The notes beneath the pieces were generated by a model that saw nothing but the letters and a program-made list of their open reading frames with translations, did not search any database and had not been told where the DNA came from. Position numbers and translations under genes: made by a program. Positions 54,907 through 64,000 of a stretch of DNA of 64,000 bases are shown piece after piece. The stretch is taken from positions 81,001 to 145,000 of the forward strand of contig VIIQ02000029.1 in NCBI GenBank assembly GCA_007449985.2. Reading direction: 5' to 3'. The DNA comes from Desmodesmus armatus. Lineage: Eukaryota; Chlorophyta; Chlorophyceae; Sphaeropleales; Scenedesmaceae. Numbering within the stretch: the first letter of the stretch is position 1; the number at the start of each line of letters is the position of its first letter.

Positions 54907-57767
54907 ATGAGCAGAAGCCTTGCTGCTGTCATGGCTCCAATCTCTGATCCAGAGCTGAGCCCACTGCACGGGGCTATTTTGCAGTACATCCTGTCTTTCT
55001 TGGACCAATAAAGTGTCCTGGTATCATCGCCCGTCAGCAAAGAGTTCCACAAGGCCGCTGCTGTTGCTCTGTCATCTGTTGACCTTTACGCTTCAAGCAG
55101 CAAGACACTCAGCCACTTTCCAATCTACCTGCAGCATCACGGATCCCACCTGACCTCTTTGGCGATATGCGGACAGCAAGCTGAGGACTGCTCAGGATAT
55201 GTTGAGCTCCCAGCCCTGCCGCCCCTGCCAAATCTGCAGGAGCTGCACCTTGAGAGTCTGGCCCTGCAGTTGGGGTCAAGCAGCACAGGCAGTGAGACTG
55301 GAATGCTGGCGTCAGTGGCTGCAGCTAGCACATGGCTGACGCGACTGGACACTTATGGCTGCCAACTGGTGGATGGGCCCAGCAGCCTGTCTGCAGTATC
55401 AGCACTTACCTCCCTCAAGCACCTGCACCTGGGTCCAGTCTGCCCACTCGGCACTGACGACCAGGCAAGCAGGTCAGTGTGCACCTTTCCTGGTGCGCTG
55501 CTGTCTGTGCTGGTGCAGCTGACGCTTTTGTCGATGAACCTCGCTGTGACAAGCTCGTCTTTGCAGCACCTCAGCTGCCTAACCAGCCTTCAGGAGCTGC
55601 TGTTGCCGTACAGCTACCAATGCAGCTTTCAGACTGCAGACCTTGCAGCGCTGCAGCACATCCAGCAGCTGACGCAATTAGAGCTGAACGGGACGAGGAG
55701 CACAGATGTTGATGTTGACTTCACCACAAGCACTATGCCCGTTGGCCTTCGCCCACACACGCTCAAGCACCTTGAGATGAGCCTGGGTGGTGTGTTTGAG
55801 GCAGCCCTACTGGCACCTCTCACACGGCTGCAGCACCTGCATGTGGCGCAGGACCTTCACCTTACGCCGGGCACCTCACAGGCGCTGCTTGCGCAGCTGG
55901 CACAGATGACAAAGCTCACATTTTTGCACCTTGAGTGTGCATTTGATGCCGCCGTGCCTGCAGCATGTTTTGCAGCCATCACAACCAGCAGCGTGCTGCA
56001 AGAGTTGACGTTCAAGCCCAGCTGGAGTTGTCGGACAGGAAGTACCGCGAAGATTTCCTTCAGCGCTATATGGCCGCATGCTTTTTTGCCTGACCTGCGC
56101 CTGTCAGAGCTACACACACTCAAGTTGGCGGGGCCCCCAAAACAAGGAGTGCGTTCATCAAGGCAGCCAAGCAGCAGCAGCAGCCGTGGCATAAACAGTG
56201 ATGCAGAGGCTTCCTTTTGCTGGCAGGAGCAGTGCCTTTCCCGGCTGGCAAGCTGCTGTCCAAACCTGCAATGTCTGGATATACTGCAAGCACTGCCACA
56301 GGTGGGCCTCACCCCGCTGCTGCAGCTGCAACGCCTGACATCGCTCACCGTGCGGTGCGTCGATGATGCAGATGCACAGCATGTCCTGGCGCAGCTGTCC
56401 AGCCTGCAAGAGCTTGTTGTGGGCCACTGGCTGCACCCCTTTGCCCCTGGCCGCATCACAGCGGCCTGCCTGAGCCACATATCAGATCTGCAGCTTACCC
56501 GCTTGCGCCTCATAGGCGATGGATACAGCAAGGCCTCCACCAGGCACAACAAGCGAAAGGAGTGGTGGGATGAGGATGAGTGCGAAGGTATCGTATCTTG
56601 CGACTTTGCGCAGTACTGTGTGACCGACTCCACGCTGGGTGTTGTGGCTGGCCTGAAAAGCTTACAACAGTTGGAGCTGTACGAGCATATAGACATCACT
56701 GACAACGGCCTGCTGCAGTTGACAACCCTCAAGCGACTCAATCGGCTGAAGGTTGTTGGGCCGTCGGGGCTTCTGGGCGCCATCAAGAAAGACGTGTCCA
56801 GGGCATCTTTGCCCACCATGGTGAGTGCACAAGTTGAGCAGGGCACTGGCATTTTTTGGCACATGCTTGCTCTTCAAACTGTGCTGTCAGCCTTTGGCCA
56901 CGCTCAAGAACCCTGCGTGATTTGACGCTGTCGGCATGTGATGAGGCATGTAATGAAAAATCATTTCTCATCACAGTTTCTCATCATCACAGAGACCGGG
57001 TCTCAACTACGCCAGTGGTAAACCGCTAGCCCACATGAATGCTGTAGTTTGTGCACGTCTGTCTGCCAGACCCGGTGACCATGTCATCCTACTAAAATCG
57101 TCATCATGGGATACCCCCATCTTCAGGTCTCACGCACCCTTGGGCACAACTGCTGGTTGCACCTGTGCTGCAGGCGTGGGCTCGAGGCGTCACATCTGAG
57201 AAGCCTGTGTGGCCATTGCTGCTGGAGCACGTCTTGAGGTCCCGCAGCTGTAATGCCCGCCAGCTGGCCCAGCAGTCTGTTTTGGCCAACAAGCAGGCCC
57301 TGCTGGATACCCTGGGGCACGGGCTGGCTACCGCCTTGTCCAACAGGGCCTTCCGCAGGAACTGTGAGGAGCACGCAGCAGAGTTTCTGGATGCAGCGCA
57401 GGGAGGCGCGCTGCAGCAGCTGCCTGGCGCCATGGACTTGCTCGACATGTACATCAGTGATGATGCAGACAGGTACAGCTACGCACCTGAGCCAGCAGCA
57501 GATGAAGATGCTACAGCGACAGGGTTGCTGGTGCCAACAGAAGCAGCTGATGTGCCTGCGCCAAGGTCAGCAGAAGCAGCTGATGCGCCCACGCTGGGGC
57601 CAGATCCAGCAGCCATGCCTGAGGCTGTGGCAGAGCTGCAGGTTATGACCAAGGGCGGTGTCTCTGAGCATGAGGAGGCTAGGACAGCAGCCACTGCACT
57701 CAGGGACCGCCTGCCTTTGCTGGTGCAGCTGCTGGCAAGCAGCACTGGGGATGGTGACACAGCCTGA
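54907..57767 (+). CDS. F-box/leucine-rich-repeat protein with an in-frame TAA
   Basis: Exon 1 is 54907-56820 and exon 2 is 57174-57767 (ATG|GTGAGT to GTGCTGCAG, phase 0). The first codons (PLHGAILQYILSFLDQ) and those after the stop (SVLVSSPVSKEFHKAAA) resemble an F-box. A TAA at 55,009-55,011 separates them, and no in-frame ATG follows until about 55,302. Next are irregular leucine-rich repeats (LPNLQELHLESLAL, LTSLKHLHLGPV, LTQLELNGT, LQQLELYEHIDITDNGL and others, to about 56,780), then an Ala-rich helical tail with an acidic segment. F-box/LRR proteins choose substrates for SCF ubiquitin ligases. Either a one-codon nonsense allele, translation from the internal ATG, or a sequence error explains the stop. 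The LRR part is unbroken for nearly 600 codons. Confidence 0.75.
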
Positions 57768-58066
57768 CGAGAAAGTGTGTCTCGGATCTGCTGCTGCATT
57801 GTAGACGCCGGTTACTTGGTCTCTGGGGGTGCTGTTTGTGAGCGGCACATGCCATGCCGTGCACGGCACACGTGTGCAGTGTTTGCTGTGGCAGGGCTTG
57901 CCAAACGAGCTGCACCCTTCAGTTTTGAGGCTCAGAGATGTGCTGTGTGGGTCACTGTCAGTGGGGAAGGACCGCGAGCCTGTCTGCTGCTGTTCAGTTT
58001 CTGCAGCTTTTCAGCGCCGACTTGCAACCTTATCCTGCGTCCATCTGCGCCGCACTTGCAATACGT

Positions 58067-58134
58067 GGATGGTGTGCAAGCATGCTTGCACACCATCCTA
58101 TGCAATGCAATGCAATGCGCATTGCATTGCATAG
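58067..58134. repeat. Two adjacent palindromes
   Basis: 58,067-58,098 is a perfect 32-bp palindrome (GGATGGTGTGCAAGCA and its complement, no loop). 58,098-58,134 has 16-bp arms (CTATGCAATGCAATGC) around AATGC. Confidence 0.9.
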
Positions 58135-58408
58135 GTGCGCAGTTGCAGTGATTGTACCGGCCAGTTCAGAATGCCACTATGGTGGTGGGTCCACATTGTA
58201 TTGTAGGGTGAGCAATGAGTATGTCTAGAGGGCTAGCTGCTGGCCCAACTTTGGTGTACGGTCCCAACAGGGACTTTCAGTGGAAGCTGTTGTTGGTTGT
58301 GTTTGCTACGCAGAGGCTGAAGTGGGCCGTCCCTGAGGCAGTTGAGGCACTGACGGTCATCGGTTTGCGATAGTGGATGAGGGACCGTAGTTTGGTAACC
58401 AGTTAACT

Positions 58409-58560
58409 GCACTGCAGTTGCCAAGTTCAGCCCCCAGGACATGTGCTGTACATCACAGGGTCGCTCCCTTGACATCAAGCTCTGCACTGCAGTTGCCAAG
58501 TTCAGCCCCCAGTAAATGTGCTGTACAGCACAGGGTCGCTCCCCTGGCATCAAGACTCTC
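58409..58560. repeat. About 76-bp tandem duplication
   Basis: CTGCACTGCAGTTGCCAAG starts both units (58,409 and 58,484). Each continues through GTGCTGTACA and ACAGGGTCGCTCCC. Confidence 0.8.
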
Positions 58561-59016
58561 TCTTGGTCAGGCATCGCTCTCAATGCTGCCAATGCAACAC
58601 AGTCAGATGTACTCAATGGCATAGGCACGCATGCGACCAATTGCCACCAGTTACCAAGGTCATTGAACTGACTGTCGAGTCACTCCCATTGACAGGTTGT
58701 GTGCCAAGTCTTGCCCAGATCGACCATGCTGACTCAGGCTATCGACCACCAAACTATCCTGGCAGTCCTGCCAGCACCACACGGTTTGACGTGCCTCTGC
58801 TGACATACAAGGTGGCGCTTTCACGTGTGGTGAAGCAACCAATCAAGAGACACTGTTGTCAGCATGTAACACCTCAAACAAGCAGCTGACTGAAGATCAG
58901 CCTTAGTGCTCTGATGATACCCTAAGGCCCGCAAAACAAATGCAGCACTCTATCCGCCAATTTGGCACAGAGTCAATGCACAGGTGGATTGTTGATCACC
59001 CCCTGATCTGCAGGAG

Positions 59017-59178
59017 GGCTAGAGGGCGTGGCAACCCAAAAAAGCAGCCCTGAAGATCAGAGCAAAAAGAAGCTGACTGCCACTTCCACACACAGCAAAC
59101 ACCAGGCTGACTGACAGGCGTAGAGGGTGCGGCAACCCAAAAAAACAGCCCTGAAGATCAGAGCGGAAGTTGACTGCT
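59017..59178. repeat. Duplicated segment, about 100 bp apart
   Basis: The core GGCAACCCAAAAAA followed by CAGCCCTGAAGATCAGAGC occurs at about 59,029 and 59,131. Confidence 0.75.
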
Positions 59179-59636
59179 AGAGTTCAAACAGCAATCCAAT
59201 TGGCCAGGGCTGACGGCCTGTGCTGATGCCCAGGAGGCATGCAGGGATGTCACTTGGCGGTGCAGCCGCTCCGGCATTGGTTTGTGCTAAACAAAAGAAG
59301 CTCTCTGCTATGTGCAACACCCAGGGCCCCAGTCTGACCACCCGCAGCTCTTGCCAGCGAGGGTGGGGGCCGCCCCCAGGTTCCGGGAACCAGCCACCCA
59401 AGACTCAAACTTTGCCCGCGCATGTGGCGGGCTGCCAGATACCCGTCAGTGACTGCACATGTAAGAACAGTGCGTTGCGCCAACAGCAACAGTATCATAC
59501 GGCTCGTGCGATGGATGAAGACAGCGTCAATTTGACTTGACACTGACATCCGTGTTATCCCTGGCCAGACAAAACTCAGCACTGTCGGAGCTGCAAGAAC
59601 CCTCGGGGTTCAACGGATAACGCTGCCTGTGCTGCA

Positions 59637-59805
59637 GCGTGCTACTCCAAACAATCTCCCTCCTTGAACGGCCGCTGATGAGGGCTGCAGCGGACTACAC
59701 TGGCAACAACCGGTCATGGCAAACACGCTACTCAAAACAATCCCACTGCCTGGACCGCTGCCGCTGAGGGCTGCAGCAGATCACATAGTGGCAACAACCG
59801 GCCAA
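59637..59805. repeat. Diverged tandem duplication
   Basis: Both units contain GCTACTC(C/A)AAACAATC, then GAGGGCTGCAGC and GGCAACAACCGG. Confidence 0.7.
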
Positions 59806-59961
59806 CACAAACAAGGCATTGCGTAACCAATAACTGCTGCTGCCAGTGCTGCAGGCACCATCGTCAGCCTGGTTCAGTGAACGCCTCAATCCGAGTCTTC
59901 CTCCCCGTCAACTACCGCCACCTGGCAAGGGCCATCGCTCTCAGCCTTTCATGGCAGTGAA

Positions 59962-62033
59962 TCAGCTGCTCCCTTGGCCGCCTACTGTGCTGAGGTACGC
60001 CAGCACATCGGCTGCACCAGCGTGCTTGGCTTCATCAAGAGGTGTATGGCCAAAGCGGTCAACACAAGACACGCTGGCATGGCCTTGCTCAACCAGCAGC
60101 TTTACCTGAATCAGCAAAAAGCCCAGCAGCAGTACAACAGCAGCAATGTGGTGTATGTGCTTGTGCTGGCAACTGTGGGCTGTGGGCTGCAGAGGTCGGC
60201 AAGATGTGGAGATAAAGTCATCCAGCTGACAGGACGCACATCAGTGACAAGTGGGGGGGGGGGTGCGCGTCGTATGCTGCACGCCATACACAATCTTTTG
60301 CAGGTGGTGCAGCCTGCTCAAAGACTCAAATAGGTGGAGCTGGTTTTGATGGCATTGTCAAGTTATGGCCATCCCTGTCCGCCCTTGCATTAGTGCACGC
60401 TGCACTGGTACTGGCATGCTATTGGGCTGCTTTGCATCGCCCAACACCAGTGCCATTCCCGACTTGTGGATGAATGCATGCATGCAGCATGCCCAACGCC
60501 AGCTACCTGCAGAGTAGTTGCTCACCATACCCAGCTTGCCCTGAGCCGCTGCAAGGTGCAGAGCCGTCTGCCCGTTGTAGTCACAAACACAAGCATCAGC
60601 CCCAGCTGCCAAGTACCTCCCCAGCAGCTGGGCATCCCCAGCTGCCACTGCACTGCACAAGGCACATGCCAGCTCAGCAGTAGGTAGCTGCAGACATGCT
60701 CCTGCTGACACCAACTGCGTGATGACTGCGTCATGGCCCTTGCGTACGGCTGCCAGCAGCGCGCACCCAGCCAGGCTGTCGGACGCATTTGGGTTGGCAC
60801 CAGCGCCAAGCAACAGCACCACAGTGCTCTGCGGGCAGGGCACAGCAACACATAACAGACCTGTCGAAAGGAAGGGAGATTGACACTGCTGGTTTCCCGC
60901 AGTGCGGTAGGGTTTTGTGTTGCGAGAAGCCTGCAATGCTTTGCACAAGTTCAGCTGTGAGCACGCAAGCATTTGCTGTTGCTCATGCCCCTTGCACTTC
61001 TTCAGGGTATGTCTATTGCTACCCTGACTTCACGTCAGTCAGCCAGAAGAAGCAGCGCTGCAGCCCCTGCCTCGGGGGCACATCAGATCGATGCAAACAT
61101 TGCAACAGCACGCATGCTGTTGCAATTCCCGCACTTGCTTCTGGCTGAAAGGCTGCCAGCACCTAATTGCGCAGTGCCAAGCAGGCAAGTGGACTGTTCA
61201 AAAAGGCCACACCCACCAGACAACTCATGTAACGTTAGATGTTACCATACTTGTAACCAAACTTGGGGAGGAAGGTGTGCCTTTCAAGCAAGATATCAGT
61301 GTTGCTGACGCACCTGTTGTCCGTGCGCAGCGGCCAACATCAGTGCTGTCCGTCCCTCAGGGTCGGCTGCATCAGGCAGGCAGCCCCGCTCCAGCAGTTG
61401 GGTAATCTCCTGCACCTGCACCCATGCATGCACACATGCCAATGTCAGCAGTGTCAGCAGTAGGAAACTATACAGTACAGTACAGTACAGTACAGTACAG
61501 TACAGTACAGTACAGTACAGTACAGTACAGTACAGTACAGTGCAGTACAGTACAGTGTGGTACAGTACAGACAAGGGGGTTGCCTTACTGACGGGTGGCG
61601 AAACCCCTTGATGGTCACATCTACATAGCTCTCTACAAGTTCATGTGAGCCACAACAAGGAATATCTACACCTGTTGGTAGCAGTAGACCCCAGGGATAC
61701 TAGCCAGGATGCCAGCCCATCGCTCCATGAGAGCGGCAAGAGTCACCGACGAAGTGTTCAGCCCCACACATACCTGGCCCTGCCTAGCTGACTCCACCCC
61801 CCCCCCCCCCCCCGGTCCCCGCCCATTGACCCCCCCCCTTTCACAGGCTGTGTACAGTGGTTGGTACTGTGTTGAGTCACTGACAAAGTGTTCAGCCCCA
61901 CACATACCTGGCCCTGCCTAGCTGCCTCCAGAAGTGCTGCTGTCTGGAACTGCTTTGCACGCAGCTGCGCCTTGGCCGCCACGGCAGCTGCGCAGTCACG
62001 CAGAGGGCATGCAGAAAACCGACAAACAGTCAT
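59962..62033 (-). CDS. Small ankyrin-repeat protein
   Basis: Minus-strand exons are 62033-61908, 61409-61314, 60828-60526 and 60105-59962, all phase 0, giving 222 residues with ATG (MTVCRFSACP) and TGA. After an Ala-rich N-terminus come about five ankyrin repeats: QLLERGCLPDAADPEGRTAL, LLGAGANPNASDSLAG, a diverged one (LVSAGACLQLPTAELACAL), AGADACVCDYNGQTALHLAA and CVDRFGHTPLDEAKHAGAAD. The last two resemble the ankyrin tail found behind some asparaginase-like and channel proteins, but no such domain is attached here. The role is protein binding with unknown partner. A second copy of the exon 1 end and donor lies in intron 1 at about 61,774-61,800. Confidence 0.75.
61473..61570. repeat. TACAG pentanucleotide repeat in ankyrin intron 1
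   Basis: About 18-19 TACAG units with a few late substitutions (TGCAG, TGTGG). Confidence 0.9.
61753..61927. repeat. 132-bp duplication including an exon end and donor
   Basis: GTGTTCAGCCCCACACATAC continuing to CTGGCCCTGCCTAGCTG occurs at about 61,757 and 61,889. The spacer holds C runs of 18 and 9 bases. Confidence 0.8.
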
Positions 62034-62301
62034 GACAACAGCATTGAACAGGCTGCGGTGTCTGGGCTGAGACGCACAGCTGAATGCTCACACATCCATG
62101 CCCTGTCCCATCTGGTGTTTGGGGAGACCATGCAGCTGCATATGAAGTTCTGCAAAACATGTATGCATGTATGCAAGGTGGCTAGCTCTCAGAAGCGCTG
62201 TCAGTCAGCGCTGTCAGAAACGCACCAGGCAAAGTATGTACATGTGTAGATGGTATGCTGCAGATTGCATTGAAAGCGCAAAATCGAGATTCATTGAGCT
62301 G

Positions 62302-62452
62302 TTAAGAGTGAGCGGACGCACCAGGTACTTTGGAAGCAAGGTAAGTCACGACAGGGGCTGCCCCTGCTCTGCGTGCCTCATCCAGTGCCGTCTGCTGCCA
62401 CCTATCTGGCAGGCAGGGGTCAGCAGCACCGACCTCTACCAGCACCTTGACC
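62302..62452 (-). pseudogene. Orphan ankyrin terminal exon
   Basis: After CTTTGCAG on the minus strand, the frame reads VKVLVEVGAADPCLPDRW, then QTALDEARRAGAAPVVTYL, and ends at TAA. It is paralogous to the last exon of the ankyrin gene (VKLLVEQGHASV, then HTPLDEAKHAGAADVLAYL). No matching upstream ankyrin exons were found before ATG12, so it is probably the remnant of a tandem duplicate. Use as an internal exon via AAA|GTACCT cannot be ruled out. Confidence 0.6.
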
Positions 62453-62963
62453 TGCAAAGGCAGCAACGGCAAAGGCAGCAATGGCCAGGCTTGGTCCTTT
62501 GTTCGGGTTAGGTAGTGGGTACTGTAACAGAATACCAAGCCTAGGATCCGTGGCTTTCTTTGACGGTTGGCTGTACCTGGGTACCCAGAAATGGTCCTGG
62601 TTGGGCACACCCAACACAGAGGTGCAGGATAGGGTTGATGGTAGGAAGAAGTGGGGAAACGCAAGTATACGGTGTTGCTGTTTGACGAGGTCTGGAGGAG
62701 TGGTCTTGTCCTGTCACCACTTCAAAATAGGTAACCAGTGAGTCACAGTCAGCCATTGCAGCTGCCAGAGATGGTGTTGATTGCTCAGCAGTGCGCAAAT
62801 TATCTTTGCCTGTTGTCACAAATCACATGACTAGTCTTTATCGAAGGGGGGTCAGCAGATCAAGTTCAGATCGCGAGCCAACTTCATCCCCAGACAGGCC
62901 AAAGTCGCACGTCTCTCCTTTTGACATCTCGATTTCACCCTAGATACATGCTCACATCGGCGG

Positions 62964-63272
62964 ATGAGCTCTGATCCTGCCACTACCACGTCTGCTGCTG
63001 CTGTTGCTACTCCTGCCAAGATAGTAATCGCCTTTCAAGCAGCAGGGGGTGCCCCGCTCCTGAAACAGGACAAAGTCAAGATATCCGCAGATAGCCGCTT
63101 CTCCAAGGTCGTTGCACACCTCAAAAAGCAGCTAACCAGCGACAGTGTCTTTGTGTACCTGCGAAACGCCTTCTGCCCAGCTTTGGACGAGGAAGTGGGG
63201 GTCTTGCTGCAGACGTATGGCACAGACGGGAAGCTTTTTGTAAGCTACGCGTTGACACCAGCCTGGGGCTAA
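62964..63272 (+). CDS. ATG12: Autophagy ubiquitin-like protein ATG12
   Basis: A single-exon gene of 102 residues. After a Ser/Thr/Ala-rich N-terminal tail (about 1-17) comes a ubiquitin-like fold with the ATG12 signatures KIVIAFQAAGGAPLLKQDKV, SVFVYLRNAFCPALDEEVG, TYGTDGKLFVSYALTPAWG. The protein ends exactly at the Trp-Gly pair. In this family the terminal Gly is activated by ATG7, passed to ATG10 and joined to a Lys of ATG5; the conjugate then helps ATG8 lipidation in autophagosome formation. No processing is needed because Gly is already terminal. The length is close to plant ATG12 (under 100 residues). It lies 690 bases downstream of the orphan ankyrin exon and 380 bases before MED21 on the same strand. 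Confidence 0.93.
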   Translation: MSSDPATTTSAAAVATPAKIVIAFQAAGGAPLLKQDKVKISADSRFSKVVAHLKKQLTSDSVFVYLRNAFCPALDEEVGVLLQTYGTDGKLFVSYALTPAWG

Positions 63273-63653
63273 GCAGCAGCAGCAGCCCCTGCACCTCTCC
63301 ACACACACACACCACCACCACCACCACCACAGCTGCAGCAGCAGCACAGCAGCAGCACAGCAACAGCAACAGCAGCGCAGGAGTGCTCCAACAGGCTCAG
63401 CAGCAGCCCATCGGCTCGGCCTGCTCAGCCACCTCAGGTCCTCACCTTGCTCTGACCGCAGCAGCAGCAGCAGCAGCAGCAGCACGCCCGGCCACCGCAT
63501 AAGCCCCACAACAGCAGCCCCTGTCCCAGGGTTTGCTGAAGGATCAGAGCCTACTGCAGCTGCAGGGGCCCTTGTGGCAGCAGCTGTCAGCCTAATAGGG
63601 TTCAGGCTTGTAGCCTTGAGGAGTGGGTTTCAGGGCTTAGTGTCAGCACAGCC
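63273..63653. other. CAG/CAC-rich spacer between ATG12 and MED21
   Basis: Contains CAC, CAG and CAACAG microsatellite stretches (about 63,300-63,380 and 63,460-63,485). It should contain the ATG12 3' end and the MED21 promoter; neither signal was pinned down. Confidence 0.5.
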
Positions 63654-63786
63654 ATGGCTGAGCTGCTAACCCAGCTGCAGGACCAGCTGGACAGCATCAG
63701 CAGGAAGTTCTTTGAGACAGTTGGAGTGCTACAGCGGGACGCACCACCTGTCACCACATCTGATGAGCCCCTCATAGCAGCACCAG
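63654..63786 (+). CDS. MED21: Probable Mediator subunit 21, first exon, cut by the window edge
   Basis: ATG at 63,654. The 44 complete codons read MAELLTQLQDQLDSISRKFF, then ETVGVLQRDAPPV, and end at the donor CCAG|GTATGC (63,787). The heptad-like start and VGVLQRDAPP match the conserved N-terminus of MED21 (SRB7), a middle-module Mediator subunit that pairs with MED7 to link activators and RNA polymerase II. Later exons lie beyond the edge; the CTTGCAGCAG acceptor at about 63,971-63,979 would give an early stop in this phase and may not be used. An odd 11-bp CG run followed by 14 G lies in the intron (63,801-63,826). Confidence 0.75.
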
Positions 63787-64000
63787 GTATGCCTCAGGGA
63801 CGCGCGCGCGCGGGGGGGGGGGGGGGTGCCTGGACGGGCGGGACCTGTGTGCCTTAGGGACACAGAAGCTGTTGTCTTAGACTTGCTCAGACATCCAAGC
63901 ATGCCGGTTGGGGATCCCAGCTGCAGTTGGTCGCAACCCCAATTACAATGCACCTGTAACCCTCCCTTGCAGCAGGTAGAATGGCGCAGGCTACTTAGAT

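Larger units (their letters stand above)
57768..59961. other. Spacer between the LRR and ankyrin genes
   Basis: No gene was supported. It carries paired palindromes at 58,067-58,134 and three local tandem duplications, listed separately. Confidence 0.5.

Noticed and set aside
55009..55011. Reassigned TAA codon
   Set aside because: TAA and TAG end other genes in the window normally (39,333; 43,251; 63,270; MYND genes).
57829..58228. Overlapping 95-125-codon frames after the LRR gene
   Set aside because: No recognisable domain, and they run through the palindrome pair; taken as 3' untranslated or spacer sequence.
61296..61574. Frame with VLYCTVLYCT repeats
   Set aside because: Translation of the TACAG pentanucleotide repeat in an intron.

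Overview
The window looks like nuclear DNA of a green alga (Chlorophyta, probably Chlamydomonadales or Sphaeropleales). Genes are split by short GT-AG introns. The DNA is full of CAG/CTG runs that give poly-Ser, poly-Gln and poly-Ala tracts. A non-LTR element combines reverse transcriptase, RNase H and a C-terminal PD-(D/E)XK-like domain, as in Dualen/RandI elements known from Chlamydomonas. The order-level assignment is inference. No bacterial-type operon, CRISPR array or rRNA/tRNA gene was seen.

Left half (1-37.4 kb): four paralogues of a six-exon, MYND-finger gene family. A (minus, cut by the left edge) and B (plus) diverge from about 5.4 kb; C (plus) and D (minus) converge at about 31 kb. 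All four are damaged. A has a frameshift. B has a frameshift, a nonsense codon, a deletion and a LINE insertion. C has exon 1 split by a 12.3-kb insertion. D has a frameshift and a 130-bp LINE-tail insertion. The 12.3-kb insertion in C is itself nested: a 5'-truncated LINE (13,670-25,990; 13-bp target-site duplication) carries a Ty1/copia element (18,836-24,740; 5-bp duplication, nearly identical LTRs) inside its RNase H domain. The copia leader begins with a 39-nt complement of the 5' half of an initiator tRNA-Met.

Middle (37.4-52.5 kb): a 393-bp TA-flanked inverted-repeat element of mariner/pogo type; two related genes for small secreted proteins with Gly/Asn- or His/Asp-rich spacers and an identical eight-cysteine spacing; and an intact-looking 15-exon serine protease gene of family S28 (1,189 codons) with two long low-complexity insertions in its catalytic domain.

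Right (52.5-64 kb): a hairpin-rich satellite, an F-box/leucine-rich-repeat gene with an in-frame TAA near its start, a four-exon ankyrin gene with an orphan copy of its last exon upstream, an intronless ATG12, and the first exon of a probable Mediator subunit MED21 at the right edge. Spacers hold perfect palindromes, tandem duplications and microsatellites. Exon models here are hand-made from splice sites, phase and comparison between copies; no alignment or transcript data were available.
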